Shown here: piece after piece, positions 44,709 through 52,894 of the stretch
Layout: each line of letters starts with the position of its first letter
Numbering within the stretch: the first letter of the stretch is position 1
Assembly: GCA_965206445.1 (NCBI GenBank)
Contig: CBDBJR010000002.1
Span: forward strand, 1,612,001-1,676,000
Source of the DNA: CBDBJR01 sp965206445
Lineage (GTDB): Bacteria; Pseudomonadota; Gammaproteobacteria; Arenicellales; Poriferihabitantaceae
Reading direction: 5' to 3'
Length of the DNA: 64,000 nucleotides
Position numbers and translations under genes: made by a program
Notes under the pieces: model-generated
What the model was told of the DNA's origin: nothing
What the model saw: only the letters and a program-made list of their open reading frames with translations
Databases searched by the model: none

Positions 44709-46387
44709 GGATGAGGCAGGTCAAACTCATTTTTGGAGCGGCATTTTTCTCCGTTAAAACCGTATCCTTCTGTCTCCTCTTCATTGGTACATCGGGCACG
44801 CCATAACTCCTCTTTGAGCTTATCTTGTTTTCCTTCCTCGCTAAATCCTCCACCCAACAAATATATAAATAAATCAGTGGTCAATTTTCGGGGCGAGACC
44901 CCGGTGCGGATTTTTTTCTTAATCGGGTCCCACAGCACACCATACCATGGCGATTTGTAGTCAGTCAGTTTCAACATTCCTTTGTCTTCGTGGTGAGCGA
45001 TTTTCTTAACAAGCTCGGTCAATTTAGTGGTTTCTCCTTCATGCTCATTGATGAGAAAGCCCAGGGCGTCAGCGAGAGCGATTTGCGCAATTGGTCGGAA
45101 AAAAATATTGTCCTCATAAAAAATATTGTCTTCATAATCCCCACCCCCTTCTTTACTGAGGCGAATTTTGCGGGCAGCTTTGCCTTGCAAAAATCGTTTG
45201 TGCGAAGGCAGTGTGGCGATGGTTGCAAAATACTCCTGCAACTTTTTCGCACCTTCAGCAAGCTCTTCGACTCCGGGACGAATCTTGCCGAGTTGATTAA
45301 TGCCAAATAAATAATGCCGCCACTTGGCAAAACCTTCAAACTGCCCGAGATACTTTTCGGTGACCTCGACCACAGTGTACATCGTGGTGTATTCTTCGTC
45401 GTTCCCGGATAATTGTCTCTTTTCGATGTTGGTCCTCGTTTTTTCTGGATCTTTCATAAGAAGTGGGCTCTCCACCAACGCTCTCCTCGCAACGATGCGA
45501 AATCCATCTGTTTCATCCAACAAATATGCCTCACCTTCTGGGACGGGGCGAGCTTTTTCGTTGACATCAACGAAAACATTGCGTAGGCGAGAGAAGGCTT
45601 CAGTGCGTTTTTCACCTTTGACTACTGCGGGCATAATCTCAATGCCAACGTGCTCATCCATAACCTTTGCAAGTGTGGCACGTATATCATCTTCGCTTTT
45701 GCCCAAAGCACCGACCAGCCACTTAATAATCTCATCAAGGGTGATAAACTTGTTTTTTGGCGTCCCATCACGGTGGCAATGGTGAATGCTTTGCTTTTGT
45801 ATAAGCTCGTGTAACCCCTGTATCGCCATCAAGCGATGTTGTCCATCCAGTGCATAATGCCTGGTTTTACTAGTGTTTATAGCAACATAGCGCCCGCTGT
45901 CGGTGATAGGCTCAGTATTGATGCTGGATTTGGTAGCAATATCTTGATTCCACTCATCGCTATCTGGGGAGTAGACCCAATCTTGGTATGCTACTACCAA
46001 TAGAGGAGGGAATTTATGAAATTCCCGTGCCAATAGGTAGACAGTCATTGCGATTTGCCGCGTCCAATCCGGGGCGCGTTGCTGAAGCAAATCGACTGTT
46101 TCTTTGTCAACAGCGATCTTCTTTGACAGTTTGTCAGTCTTTGACAGTTCGTCAGATTTACTCTCAAAAATAGGCAACTGCCCAGCATAGTGTATGTTTT
46201 TCTCGACCCATTGCAAACTAACGGACGTTACGTAGGAAAGAGTACCTCCCATTTCTGCTTTACTGGCGAGGAGGCAGTCTTCTTTCTCACTTATCTCTTC
46301 CAATGTCTCACGCAGAAACTCGCGCTGTTCTTGTTTTGCGTTGCGGACTTTCTCCATTATTGCTAGTGGGTCATTATTGGTTGGCAT
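44699..46387 (-). CDS. DGQHR-domain (DndB-like) protein
   Basis: 562 residues. The motif DGQHR lies at residues 181-185 (RHYALDGQHRLMAIQGLHEL), the signature of the DndB/DpdB-like family. DndB itself regulates dnd genes, and relatives are found in DNA-modification systems. This protein is 200 residues longer than the dndB next door and not closely similar to it. The N-terminal part is alpha-helical, and the C-terminal half (about 350-562) is unfamiliar. It starts 17 bp after the GIY-YIG gene and overlaps the RelA/SpoT gene by 10 bp, so the three are co-expressed. Its role may be recognition of phosphorothioated or unmodified DNA, or control. Confidence 0.8.
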   Translation of the reverse strand: MPTNNDPLAIMEKVRNAKQEQREFLRETLEEISEKEDCLLASKAEMGGTLSYVTSVSLQWVEKNIHYAGQLPIFESKSDELSKTDKLSKKIAVDKETVDLLQQRAPDWTRQIAMTVYLLAREFHKFPPLLVVAYQDWVYSPDSDEWNQDIATKSSINTEPITDSGRYVAINTSKTRHYALDGQHRLMAIQGLHELIQKQSIHHCHRDGTPKNKFITLDEIIKWLVGALGKSEDDIRATLAKVMDEHVGIEIMPAVVKGEKRTEAFSRLRNVFVDVNEKARPVPEGEAYLLDETDGFRIVARRALVESPLLMKDPEKTRTNIEKRQLSGNDEEYTTMYTVVEVTEKYLGQFEGFAKWRHYLFGINQLGKIRPGVEELAEGAKKLQEYFATIATLPSHKRFLQGKAARKIRLSKEGGGDYEDNIFYEDNIFFRPIAQIALADALGFLINEHEGETTKLTELVKKIAHHEDKGMLKLTDYKSPWYGVLWDPIKKKIRTGVSPRKLTTDLFIYLLGGGFSEEGKQDKLKEELWRARCTNEEETEGYGFNGEKCRSKNEFDLPHPWR

Positions 46388-46404
46388 TGGACTAACACTT
46401 TCTC

Positions 46405-46803
46405 CTATTCGTTATATTTGGGTTTGAACTGAGCGATCAACTTTGTCTCAATCTCAGTCAGATATTTTGTGGTTACTGGTTGTTCAGCGACACTATAGCA
46501 GAATCTGACGTGATCAATGTTGTCTGCGAGATATTTTTTCAGCCTTGGCTTCTGCTCCGTTTGCGGCGTATGTTGTTTCAAGCGTCGTTGCAGATTGCGG
46601 GTTTGCCCAAAATAGGCATAGGCACGGGAAATCTCCAGCCCTAAAAATCGGTTTTCGTATACGATGGCGTACCACCCGGGCTTCTCAGGCACCCCGTCGT
46701 GACTGGTACGCACAAGTTTTGCCCGCCAGTGTAAATTTGGTGGATTTTTTGTGTTTTTTTGTTTGTTTTTCATATTATTGTTTGCTATGTTGTGTACAAA
46801 CAT
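46405..46803 (-). CDS. GIY-YIG-type nuclease domain protein
   Basis: 132 residues. The active-site residues of the GIY-YIG fold are all in place: GWY at 43-45 for GIY, YFG at 64-66 for YIG, the arginine in NLQRRLKQH (R73/R74), the metal-binding glutamate in YLTEIETKLI (E117 or E119), and the terminal asparagine in FKPKYN (N131). Such domains cut DNA. The first ~25 residues are basic and Asn/Lys-rich and may bind nucleic acid. It is the first gene of the leftward three-gene operon and shares a 59-bp intergenic region with dndB. A start at 46773 is also possible; the promoter position favours 46803. Confidence 0.8.
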   Translation of the reverse strand: MFVHNIANNNMKNKQKNTKNPPNLHWRAKLVRTSHDGVPEKPGWYAIVYENRFLGLEISRAYAYFGQTRNLQRRLKQHTPQTEQKPRLKKYLADNIDHVRFCYSVAEQPVTTKYLTEIETKLIAQFKPKYNE

Positions 46804-46862
46804 GGTCTAATATGGCCTTTCTGACTTTCGTTGACTATACTGAAAACTGAGGAGAATATCAA
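46790..46862. promoter_or_regulatory. Divergent promoter region of the dnd island
   Basis: Leftward: TTGATA (46862 to 46857), a 17-bp spacer, and TATAGT (46839 to 46834), each five of six consensus bases, placing the start about 24 bp ahead of the GIY-YIG ATG. Rightward: a -10-like TATACT at 46836-46841 overlaps it, with only a weak -35; TTGCTA ... TCTAAT (46783-46812) is another possibility. TTGTGTACAA at 46790-46799 is a near-palindrome and candidate operator. GAGGAG ahead of dndB is its ribosome binding site. The overlap means the two operons cannot easily be fired at once. Confidence 0.55.
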
Positions 46863-47954
46863 ATGAGCGTCCGTTTTGGCTACTCTTTTCCAGCAATTCG
46901 CGGGGTGCAGGCGAACCGGGAGTATTTTGTCTCGGTGTGCCCGATGCGCCTTTTACCAAAAATATTCCTTTTCAACGAAGATATACTGGCGCCGGAAATT
47001 CGCGCCCAGCGGCGTTTGAATCGTGCTCGGCTACCGAAAATATCCGGCTATATCACGAATAATCGAGATTCCTACGCTTTCTCCGCCATCACCGCTTCGC
47101 TGGATGGAAAAATTGCATTCACACCTGTGACCAAGGATGACGACATGCGCAACATCGGTATGCTTCAAATTTCGATGGATGCTAAATTCATCATTAATGA
47201 CGGACAGCATCGCCGCGCCGCGATTGAGATGGCACTCAGCGAAAAACCCGACATCGGCGATGAAAGCATTGCCGTGGTATTTTTTTTAGACCCGGGACTG
47301 GAACGTTGTCAGCAGTTGTTTGCCGATCTTAACCGCTATGTTGTGCGTCCCTCTAATTCATTGGGGATTCTATACGATCATCGCGATGGGCATGCTTTAC
47401 TGACCAAAAAAATTGTTGGCGAATCGGGGGTGTTTGAAGGGCTGGTGGAGTTGGAAAAAACCACCTTGTCCGCCCGTTCGCGGCGACTGTTCACGCTTAG
47501 TGCGTTATACAATGCGACCAGGGATTTGCTCACTCCGCTGGAACCGGAATCACCGCAAGAGGCAGTGGAAATCGCCGTACAGTTTTGGCGCGAAGCCACC
47601 AGGCACATCAAGGAGTGGCAGCTTGTTCAACGCGGAAAAATTACCGCTGGAGAAGTCCGACAGGATTTTGTTCATTCGCACGCTCTTGCGTTACAGGCGA
47701 TCGCACGCGCCGGAGGTGAATTGATAGCAGAATATCCGAACGACTGGAAGAAAAAACTGGCGCCTATCGCGAAAATTGACTGGCGCCGCTCCAATAAAAC
47801 TTTGTGGAACGGTCGAGCGATCATAGGTGGTAGAATTTCCAAGGGGCAACAAAACGTTACGCTAACAACCAACGCAGTCAAAAGTGTGTTGCATTTGTTG
47901 CTGTCGCCTGAAGAGCAAAGAATGGAAGACGAATTTAAAGGAGGCAACGTATGA
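46863..47954 (+). CDS. dndB: DNA phosphorothioation regulator DndB
   Basis: 363 residues with the DGQHR motif at 113-117 (KFIINDGQHRRAAIEMAL) and the family FADLNRYVVRPSNSLGILYD. In known systems DndB represses the dnd operon and tunes the level of modification. It is the first gene of dndBCDE with a good GAGGAG; its stop overlaps the dndC start by 4 bp. G+C content is below that of the chromosomal genes around the island. Confidence 0.95.
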   Translation: MSVRFGYSFPAIRGVQANREYFVSVCPMRLLPKIFLFNEDILAPEIRAQRRLNRARLPKISGYITNNRDSYAFSAITASLDGKIAFTPVTKDDDMRNIGMLQISMDAKFIINDGQHRRAAIEMALSEKPDIGDESIAVVFFLDPGLERCQQLFADLNRYVVRPSNSLGILYDHRDGHALLTKKIVGESGVFEGLVELEKTTLSARSRRLFTLSALYNATRDLLTPLEPESPQEAVEIAVQFWREATRHIKEWQLVQRGKITAGEVRQDFVHSHALALQAIARAGGELIAEYPNDWKKKLAPIAKIDWRRSNKTLWNGRAIIGGRISKGQQNVTLTTNAVKSVLHLLLSPEEQRMEDEFKGGNV

Positions 47955-49495
47955 ACGATAGCAATAAAGTTCAGCCGCGGTATTCATTTTTTGATGCCGA
48001 GGGATTTGAGACGGGAATTGACTTGATTGTCGATGAAATTATGCAAGTGTATCTTGCTGACGATGTTCCTTGGATTGTCGGGTACAGTGGCGGCAAAGAT
48101 TCAACCGCGACGTTGCAATTAGTTTGGATGGCGTTGCGGAAGATTGGCAGTGACGCTAAAAAACCAGTGTATGTTATCAGCACTGACACATTGGTCGAAA
48201 ATCCGATTATTGCAGGATGGGTTGCTCATTCCTTGGAAAAAATGAATGTGGCGGCAAAAAAAGAAGGGCTGCCGATTTCCTCGCACCGACTTTTCCCGGC
48301 AGTTAATGAAAGTTTTTGGGTTAACCTGATTGGGCGTGGCTATCCTGCTCCTCGGCAGAAATTTCGTTGGTGCACCGAAAGACTGAAAATCGCGCCCTCC
48401 CATCGGTTTATCTCTTCGGTGGTTGATCGCCACGGCGAAACCCTGCTGGTGCTTGGCACACGCAAAGCCGAAAGCGCAGCACGGGCGCGGGTGATGGCGA
48501 AGCATGAGCAAAAACGCGTGCGCGATAAAATTAGCCCTAATGGGAGTTTGGCTAATTCATTTATTTACTCACCGATTGAAAATTGGGCGAACGATGACGT
48601 TTGGATGTTCTTGCTGGAAACGCCGAATCCATGGGGGCACGATAATATGAATTTGTTCGGTATCTACAAGGGCGCAACAACCGATGGCGAGTGCCCGTTA
48701 GTCGTGGATACCGGCACACCTAGTTGCGGTGATAGCCGCTTTGGGTGCTGGGTCTGTACGCTGGTTGAAAAGGATAAGTCGATGTTAGCGATGGTCGCCA
48801 ACGATGAACAAAAAAAATGGATGATGCCTTTGCTGGAGATTCGTGCCGAGATTGATTTTCGCGCGATGCCCGAAAATGGTGACCGCCATCTGCGCGATTT
48901 TCGACGCATGAAGGGCAATGTTCAGTTGTTCCACGGGCGCCTGGTGCCGGGGCCTTACAAGCAGGAATTCCGACAACACCTGCTCTCCCGATTATTGCAA
49001 GCTGAAAAACTTGTGCGTGAGACGGGGCCAGAATACGTTCGTGATCTGACTCTTATCCAACCGGATGAATTGGATGAGATTCGCCGTATCTGGGTAGTGG
49101 AAAAACACGAGATAGAAGACGCATTACCCAATATTTATGAGAAGGCGACCGGGCGCAAATACATTGGCCACAAACTAGACGAAGGCACGTCTTTTGGTGC
49201 GGAAGAGATGGTGCTGCTACGCGAAGTTTGCGGCGACAACCGCCAGCGCTATGAAATGTTACGTGAGTTCCTTGCTGTTGAGAGCCGGCACAAAACATCA
49301 CTCAGGCGTGCTGGAATTTTTAAATCACTAGAGCAAGCAATTAAACGCAACTTTTATACCGATGAAAACGACGCTGTTTCATGGGCTTCCGAGCGTGAAG
49401 TGGTGCGACAAGCGAATGCCTCCGATGCTGAATTAACAGCAGAAACTATTACTGTGATCGACGCCGATGATTCTAGACGAAATAACGTTGCATGA
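47951..49495 (+). CDS. dndC: DNA phosphorothioation protein DndC
   Basis: 514 residues of the PAPS-reductase/ATP-pyrophosphatase family. SGGKDS at 46-51 is the PP-loop, and RWCTERLK carries Cys141. The cysteines in GTPSCGDSRFGCWVC (C259, C266, C269), with C248 or C141 as a fourth, are the expected ligands of the 4Fe-4S cluster. DndC activates DNA for sulfur incorporation, with sulfur from a DndA/IscS desulfurase that is not present here. It is coupled to dndB by a 4-bp overlap and overlaps dndD by 29 bp. Confidence 0.96.
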   Translation: MNDSNKVQPRYSFFDAEGFETGIDLIVDEIMQVYLADDVPWIVGYSGGKDSTATLQLVWMALRKIGSDAKKPVYVISTDTLVENPIIAGWVAHSLEKMNVAAKKEGLPISSHRLFPAVNESFWVNLIGRGYPAPRQKFRWCTERLKIAPSHRFISSVVDRHGETLLVLGTRKAESAARARVMAKHEQKRVRDKISPNGSLANSFIYSPIENWANDDVWMFLLETPNPWGHDNMNLFGIYKGATTDGECPLVVDTGTPSCGDSRFGCWVCTLVEKDKSMLAMVANDEQKKWMMPLLEIRAEIDFRAMPENGDRHLRDFRRMKGNVQLFHGRLVPGPYKQEFRQHLLSRLLQAEKLVRETGPEYVRDLTLIQPDELDEIRRIWVVEKHEIEDALPNIYEKATGRKYIGHKLDEGTSFGAEEMVLLREVCGDNRQRYEMLREFLAVESRHKTSLRRAGIFKSLEQAIKRNFYTDENDAVSWASEREVVRQANASDAELTAETITVIDADDSRRNNVA

Positions 49496-51446
49496 TTTCG
49501 GCGTCTATGCCAAACAGCAGACGATTAATTTGACACCGCCGTCGGCAGACAAGCCGATTACGCTGTTTGGCGGGCTGAATGGCGCGGGCAAAACGACAAT
49601 TTTGGATGCGATGCAATTATGCTTGCATGGTCAGGCGGCACAGCTTGCCGGAAGTGAGGGGCGCACTTATCAGGAAAATGTTGTACGCCGCATCAACAAG
49701 CATTCGCGCTGGCGGCAGTCATCGGTATCGCTGGTTTTTCGTCGTACTGAGGACGGTGAAGAAGCACGCTACCGAGTCACGCGCACATGGCGGAAGACTG
49801 CTACTGGGCTTGATGAAAAATTAGATGTTAGTAAAAACAAAAACACTGACAAAGCGCTTGCTAAAAATTGGATGCGGCACGTCGAAGAAATTTTGCCTGC
49901 TAATATCGCGCGGCTATTCTTTTTTGATGGTGAAAAAATAGAGGCTTACGCTTCGCCGGAAAATTCGCGCGCCCTCGTTCAAACAGCAATACATAATCTT
50001 CTAGGACTAGATACGGTTGAACAGCTGCAGAAAGACCTAAAAACACTAGAGCGGCGGTGGCAGGCGAAAAAAATGCTAAAATCTGATGCGGCCATGATTG
50101 CTGACAAGCAGGCAGAATTGGATTTGTTATTGAGGAAAATTGCCAAATTGAAAGAAGATCAAGCGCAGCTACGCTCACGCAAGATTGATCCAGTCAAGCG
50201 AGAATTAGCAAAAGCCGAGCAATCCTACAAAGAAATGGGTGGTGATTTGCGCGATCAACGCAATGCCATTGAGCGTACTGTACGCGATGCCGAAACCGCA
50301 CTCGCCGAAAACAGCGCAAAAATGTTAGTACTTGCCGACTCACAACTGCCACTGTTACTGGCGCAAAACTTGCTTAACGACGTCAAAAAGTTACAGCAAC
50401 ACGCAAACAAAAAACGGCAAGCGACTGCAGTCGTCGGCGTTTTGGAGAAACGGGATGCTAAAATGATTGCGCACCTTCGGCGTGGTGGCGACAACAAAAC
50501 TATCGTGTCTGCATTAGAGAAATTTTGTCGTCAAGACTTACAAAAGATGCGGAAAGCCACCGAGAAAGAGACACCTATTGATATGGGCGAGGGCGGCGAA
50601 GCGGCGCTCCTCGAACTTTTACGCGCTATGCCAACGATGCGTTCCGAGGTGCAAGAATTGGTTCAGCGTCGTCGTGTTCTTGTTGAAGAAGCAGAGAATG
50701 CAAATTTAACCGCTGCGAGCATTCCGCCGGAAGATGCTTTGAATGAAACAAAAAAAAACTATGATGCACTATTGATCAAACTGGATGAATTACAAAAACA
50801 ACACAGGCAGTTGAACGAAGAGATTGAACGGCTAACTCGCGCAGCAGATCGAATCCAATCGGAAGTTAATACAATGTGGGAGCAGCATGCGGAAGCCGAG
50901 CTCGCTCACAAAGAAAAAGCGCGCTTTTTAATGCATACGCAAGGCGCACGCGAAACCTTATCGAAATTCAAACGCACAGTATTGCATGAACGCATTGGGC
51001 GCATCGAAAAATTGGTGTTGGAAAGCTATCAATCGCTATTGCACAAAGGTACGTTGGCTGGAGGATTACGCATTGATCCAGAAAATTTTGATATTACGCT
51101 TTACGATAGCGAGAAGCACCCAATTGCCCCGGAGCAACTATCGGCTGGCGAGCGGCAATTGCTGGCAATATCGCTGTTATGGGGAATGGCAAAAGCATCT
51201 CGTAAGGTGTTGCCAACTGCGATTGACACTCCTTTAGGTCGCTTGGATTCCGAGCACCGTAAGCGACTCGTCGAACGCTATTTTGGTTTCGCGAGCCATC
51301 AGGTGCTATTGTTTTCTACCGATGAAGAGATTAGCGGTGATTATTTACGGCGACTGAAACCATGGATTGGGCGTTTTTACCGATTGGATTACGACGACAC
51401 GTCAAGCGCAACTACTGTGACGGAGGGGTTTTGGGATGACGATTGA
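49467..51446 (+). CDS. dndD: DNA phosphorothioation ATPase DndD (SMC/RecF-like)
   Basis: 659 residues. Walker A is GGLNGAGKTT (35-44). Next come the FFDGEKIEAYA motif near residue 150 and a long coiled coil of two arms (about 200-300 and 380-510). The ABC signature is QLSAGERQLLAISLLWGM, and the Walker B/D-loop is LPTAIDTPLGRLDSEHR. DndD is an ATPase thought to open or nick DNA so that oxygen can be exchanged for sulfur. It overlaps dndC by 29 bp and dndE by 11 bp, so all four are one transcriptional unit. Confidence 0.95.
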   Translation: MILDEITLHDFGVYAKQQTINLTPPSADKPITLFGGLNGAGKTTILDAMQLCLHGQAAQLAGSEGRTYQENVVRRINKHSRWRQSSVSLVFRRTEDGEEARYRVTRTWRKTATGLDEKLDVSKNKNTDKALAKNWMRHVEEILPANIARLFFFDGEKIEAYASPENSRALVQTAIHNLLGLDTVEQLQKDLKTLERRWQAKKMLKSDAAMIADKQAELDLLLRKIAKLKEDQAQLRSRKIDPVKRELAKAEQSYKEMGGDLRDQRNAIERTVRDAETALAENSAKMLVLADSQLPLLLAQNLLNDVKKLQQHANKKRQATAVVGVLEKRDAKMIAHLRRGGDNKTIVSALEKFCRQDLQKMRKATEKETPIDMGEGGEAALLELLRAMPTMRSEVQELVQRRRVLVEEAENANLTAASIPPEDALNETKKNYDALLIKLDELQKQHRQLNEEIERLTRAADRIQSEVNTMWEQHAEAELAHKEKARFLMHTQGARETLSKFKRTVLHERIGRIEKLVLESYQSLLHKGTLAGGLRIDPENFDITLYDSEKHPIAPEQLSAGERQLLAISLLWGMAKASRKVLPTAIDTPLGRLDSEHRKRLVERYFGFASHQVLLFSTDEEISGDYLRRLKPWIGRFYRLDYDDTSSATTVTEGFWDDD

Positions 51447-51831
51447 AACTGTGCGCCTTTCACAAGATGCGAAAGATCGACTGTCAAGACTGAAGCGGCG
51501 TACTGGAATTCGGCAATGGAATACACTGTGCCGATGGGCGTTGTGTTTATCGCTTGCTGAAGAGAGCATTCCCCGGCAGGTGAACATTCCTACCGACAGC
51601 AATGTCGAAATGGATTGGCGAACGTTCACTGGGGCGGTGCATGGGAATGTGTTACTCGCGTTGTTGCGGGCGAGATGTTTAGCTGATAATCTGCCACACG
51701 ATGACGAAACCCTTTCGCGCCAATTTAAACTGCATCTGCATCGCGGTATTGCATATTTGTCAGCCCCCTGGCGGGTCCAGAATCTTTCCGAGCTTCTCAC
51801 GCTTGTGATTGACGACGAAGAGCGAAAATAA
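51436..51831 (+). CDS. dndE: DNA phosphorothioation protein DndE
   Basis: 131 residues, of usual length. It opens with RLSQDAKDRLSRLKRRTGIRQWN, a DndE-type basic helix pair related to ribbon-helix-helix forms, and has HGNVLLALLRARCLADNL and QFKLHLHRGIAYL. DndE binds nicked DNA and is needed for sulfur transfer. It is the last gene of dndBCDE. The island ends here, and the next gene belongs to the catabolic cluster. Confidence 0.92.
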   Translation: MTIETVRLSQDAKDRLSRLKRRTGIRQWNTLCRWALCLSLAEESIPRQVNIPTDSNVEMDWRTFTGAVHGNVLLALLRARCLADNLPHDDETLSRQFKLHLHRGIAYLSAPWRVQNLSELLTLVIDDEERK

Positions 51832-51901
51832 TCGTATTGGACGCAAAGCCCAAAGAGATGATAGACTCATACAATCCAACCGACCATACCGTCTAGTCGA
51901 T

Positions 51902-52819
51902 TTGTTTCTGCGCCAATTTCAATATCTGGTTGCCCTGGAACAGGAGGGGCATTTCGGCCGTGCTGCGGAGAAATGCCATGTGTCGCAGCCCAGCTTGTCG
52001 AGCGCGCTAAAGAGTCTCGAGGACGAGCTCGGCATCACCATCATCCTGCGACAGCAAAAATTCCAGGGCTTTACCAAAGAAGGGAAAAAGGTCGTTAGCT
52101 GGGCCAAGCGCCTGCTGGCAGATCGGTCGGCGATGCTGGAAGAGCTGGCGATCATGCGCAAGGATCTCAGTGGTCGCCTGCGTATTGGCGCGATTCCAAT
52201 GAGCTCGCCGCTGTTTCCCACCGTCAGCCAGCTGTTCCAGCAGCGCCATCCCGGCATACAGCTCGATATTCAATTTATGGGGGTGGATCAGTTGGTGCTG
52301 GAGCTCACCAATTTTACCCGTGATGTGGGCGTCACCTATCTGGATGATCCGGTACTGGAGCGTTTTGTTACGCTGCCGCTGTATGAGGAACCGCTGTATC
52401 TGCTGCTGCCGGATAACGATTGGCTGGATGATCAGCCGACTATTTCGTGGCAGGAAGCCGCCACCTTGCCGCTGTGCCTGCTGTCAAAGTCGATGCGCGA
52501 GCGGATCATCATGGATCAGGCGTTTGCCAGTGTCGGTTGCCAGCCGACGCCGGTACTCGAATCAAACTCGATCTTTCAACTGGCGTTTCATGCCATGGCC
52601 GGCGATCTGGCGACAATTGTGCCGCAGCGTTTTACCCACCTGCCGCATACCCGGCAAAAAGAACTCAAGGCCCCCCGTATCGTGCACACCATGGGGTTAG
52701 TCTGGGTCTATGGCAACCCGGTAATGCCGATGACCAATGCCACCACCGGCCTGATGCGTGAGGCGCTGGAATCCGGGATGCTGGAGGAATTTGGTTTTGT
52801 CAATACGTCGGCAAAGTAG
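51902..52819 (+). CDS. LysR-family transcriptional regulator
   Basis: 305 residues if translation starts at the TTG at 51902, exactly where family members begin (L-F-LRQFQYLVALEQEGHF). The helix-turn-helix is at FGRAAEKCHVSQPSLSSALKSLE, followed by a two-lobed effector domain (about 90-295). The frame is open without a stop from within dndE (51809), but there is no ATG or Shine-Dalgarno near the family start, suggesting the island's arrival changed the 5' end. Transcribed towards the M20, TctCBA, ThDP and Frc genes, it is the probable regulator of that cluster. Confidence 0.82.
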   Translation: MFLRQFQYLVALEQEGHFGRAAEKCHVSQPSLSSALKSLEDELGITIILRQQKFQGFTKEGKKVVSWAKRLLADRSAMLEELAIMRKDLSGRLRIGAIPMSSPLFPTVSQLFQQRHPGIQLDIQFMGVDQLVLELTNFTRDVGVTYLDDPVLERFVTLPLYEEPLYLLLPDNDWLDDQPTISWQEAATLPLCLLSKSMRERIIMDQAFASVGCQPTPVLESNSIFQLAFHAMAGDLATIVPQRFTHLPHTRQKELKAPRIVHTMGLVWVYGNPVMPMTNATTGLMREALESGMLEEFGFVNTSAK

Positions 52820-52894
52820 GTCGGATATGCGGTCAAACGTGGACTGCGGGTATACGTTGCCGCTCAAGGGCGCGTCCCGGGTGCGTTGAATACG

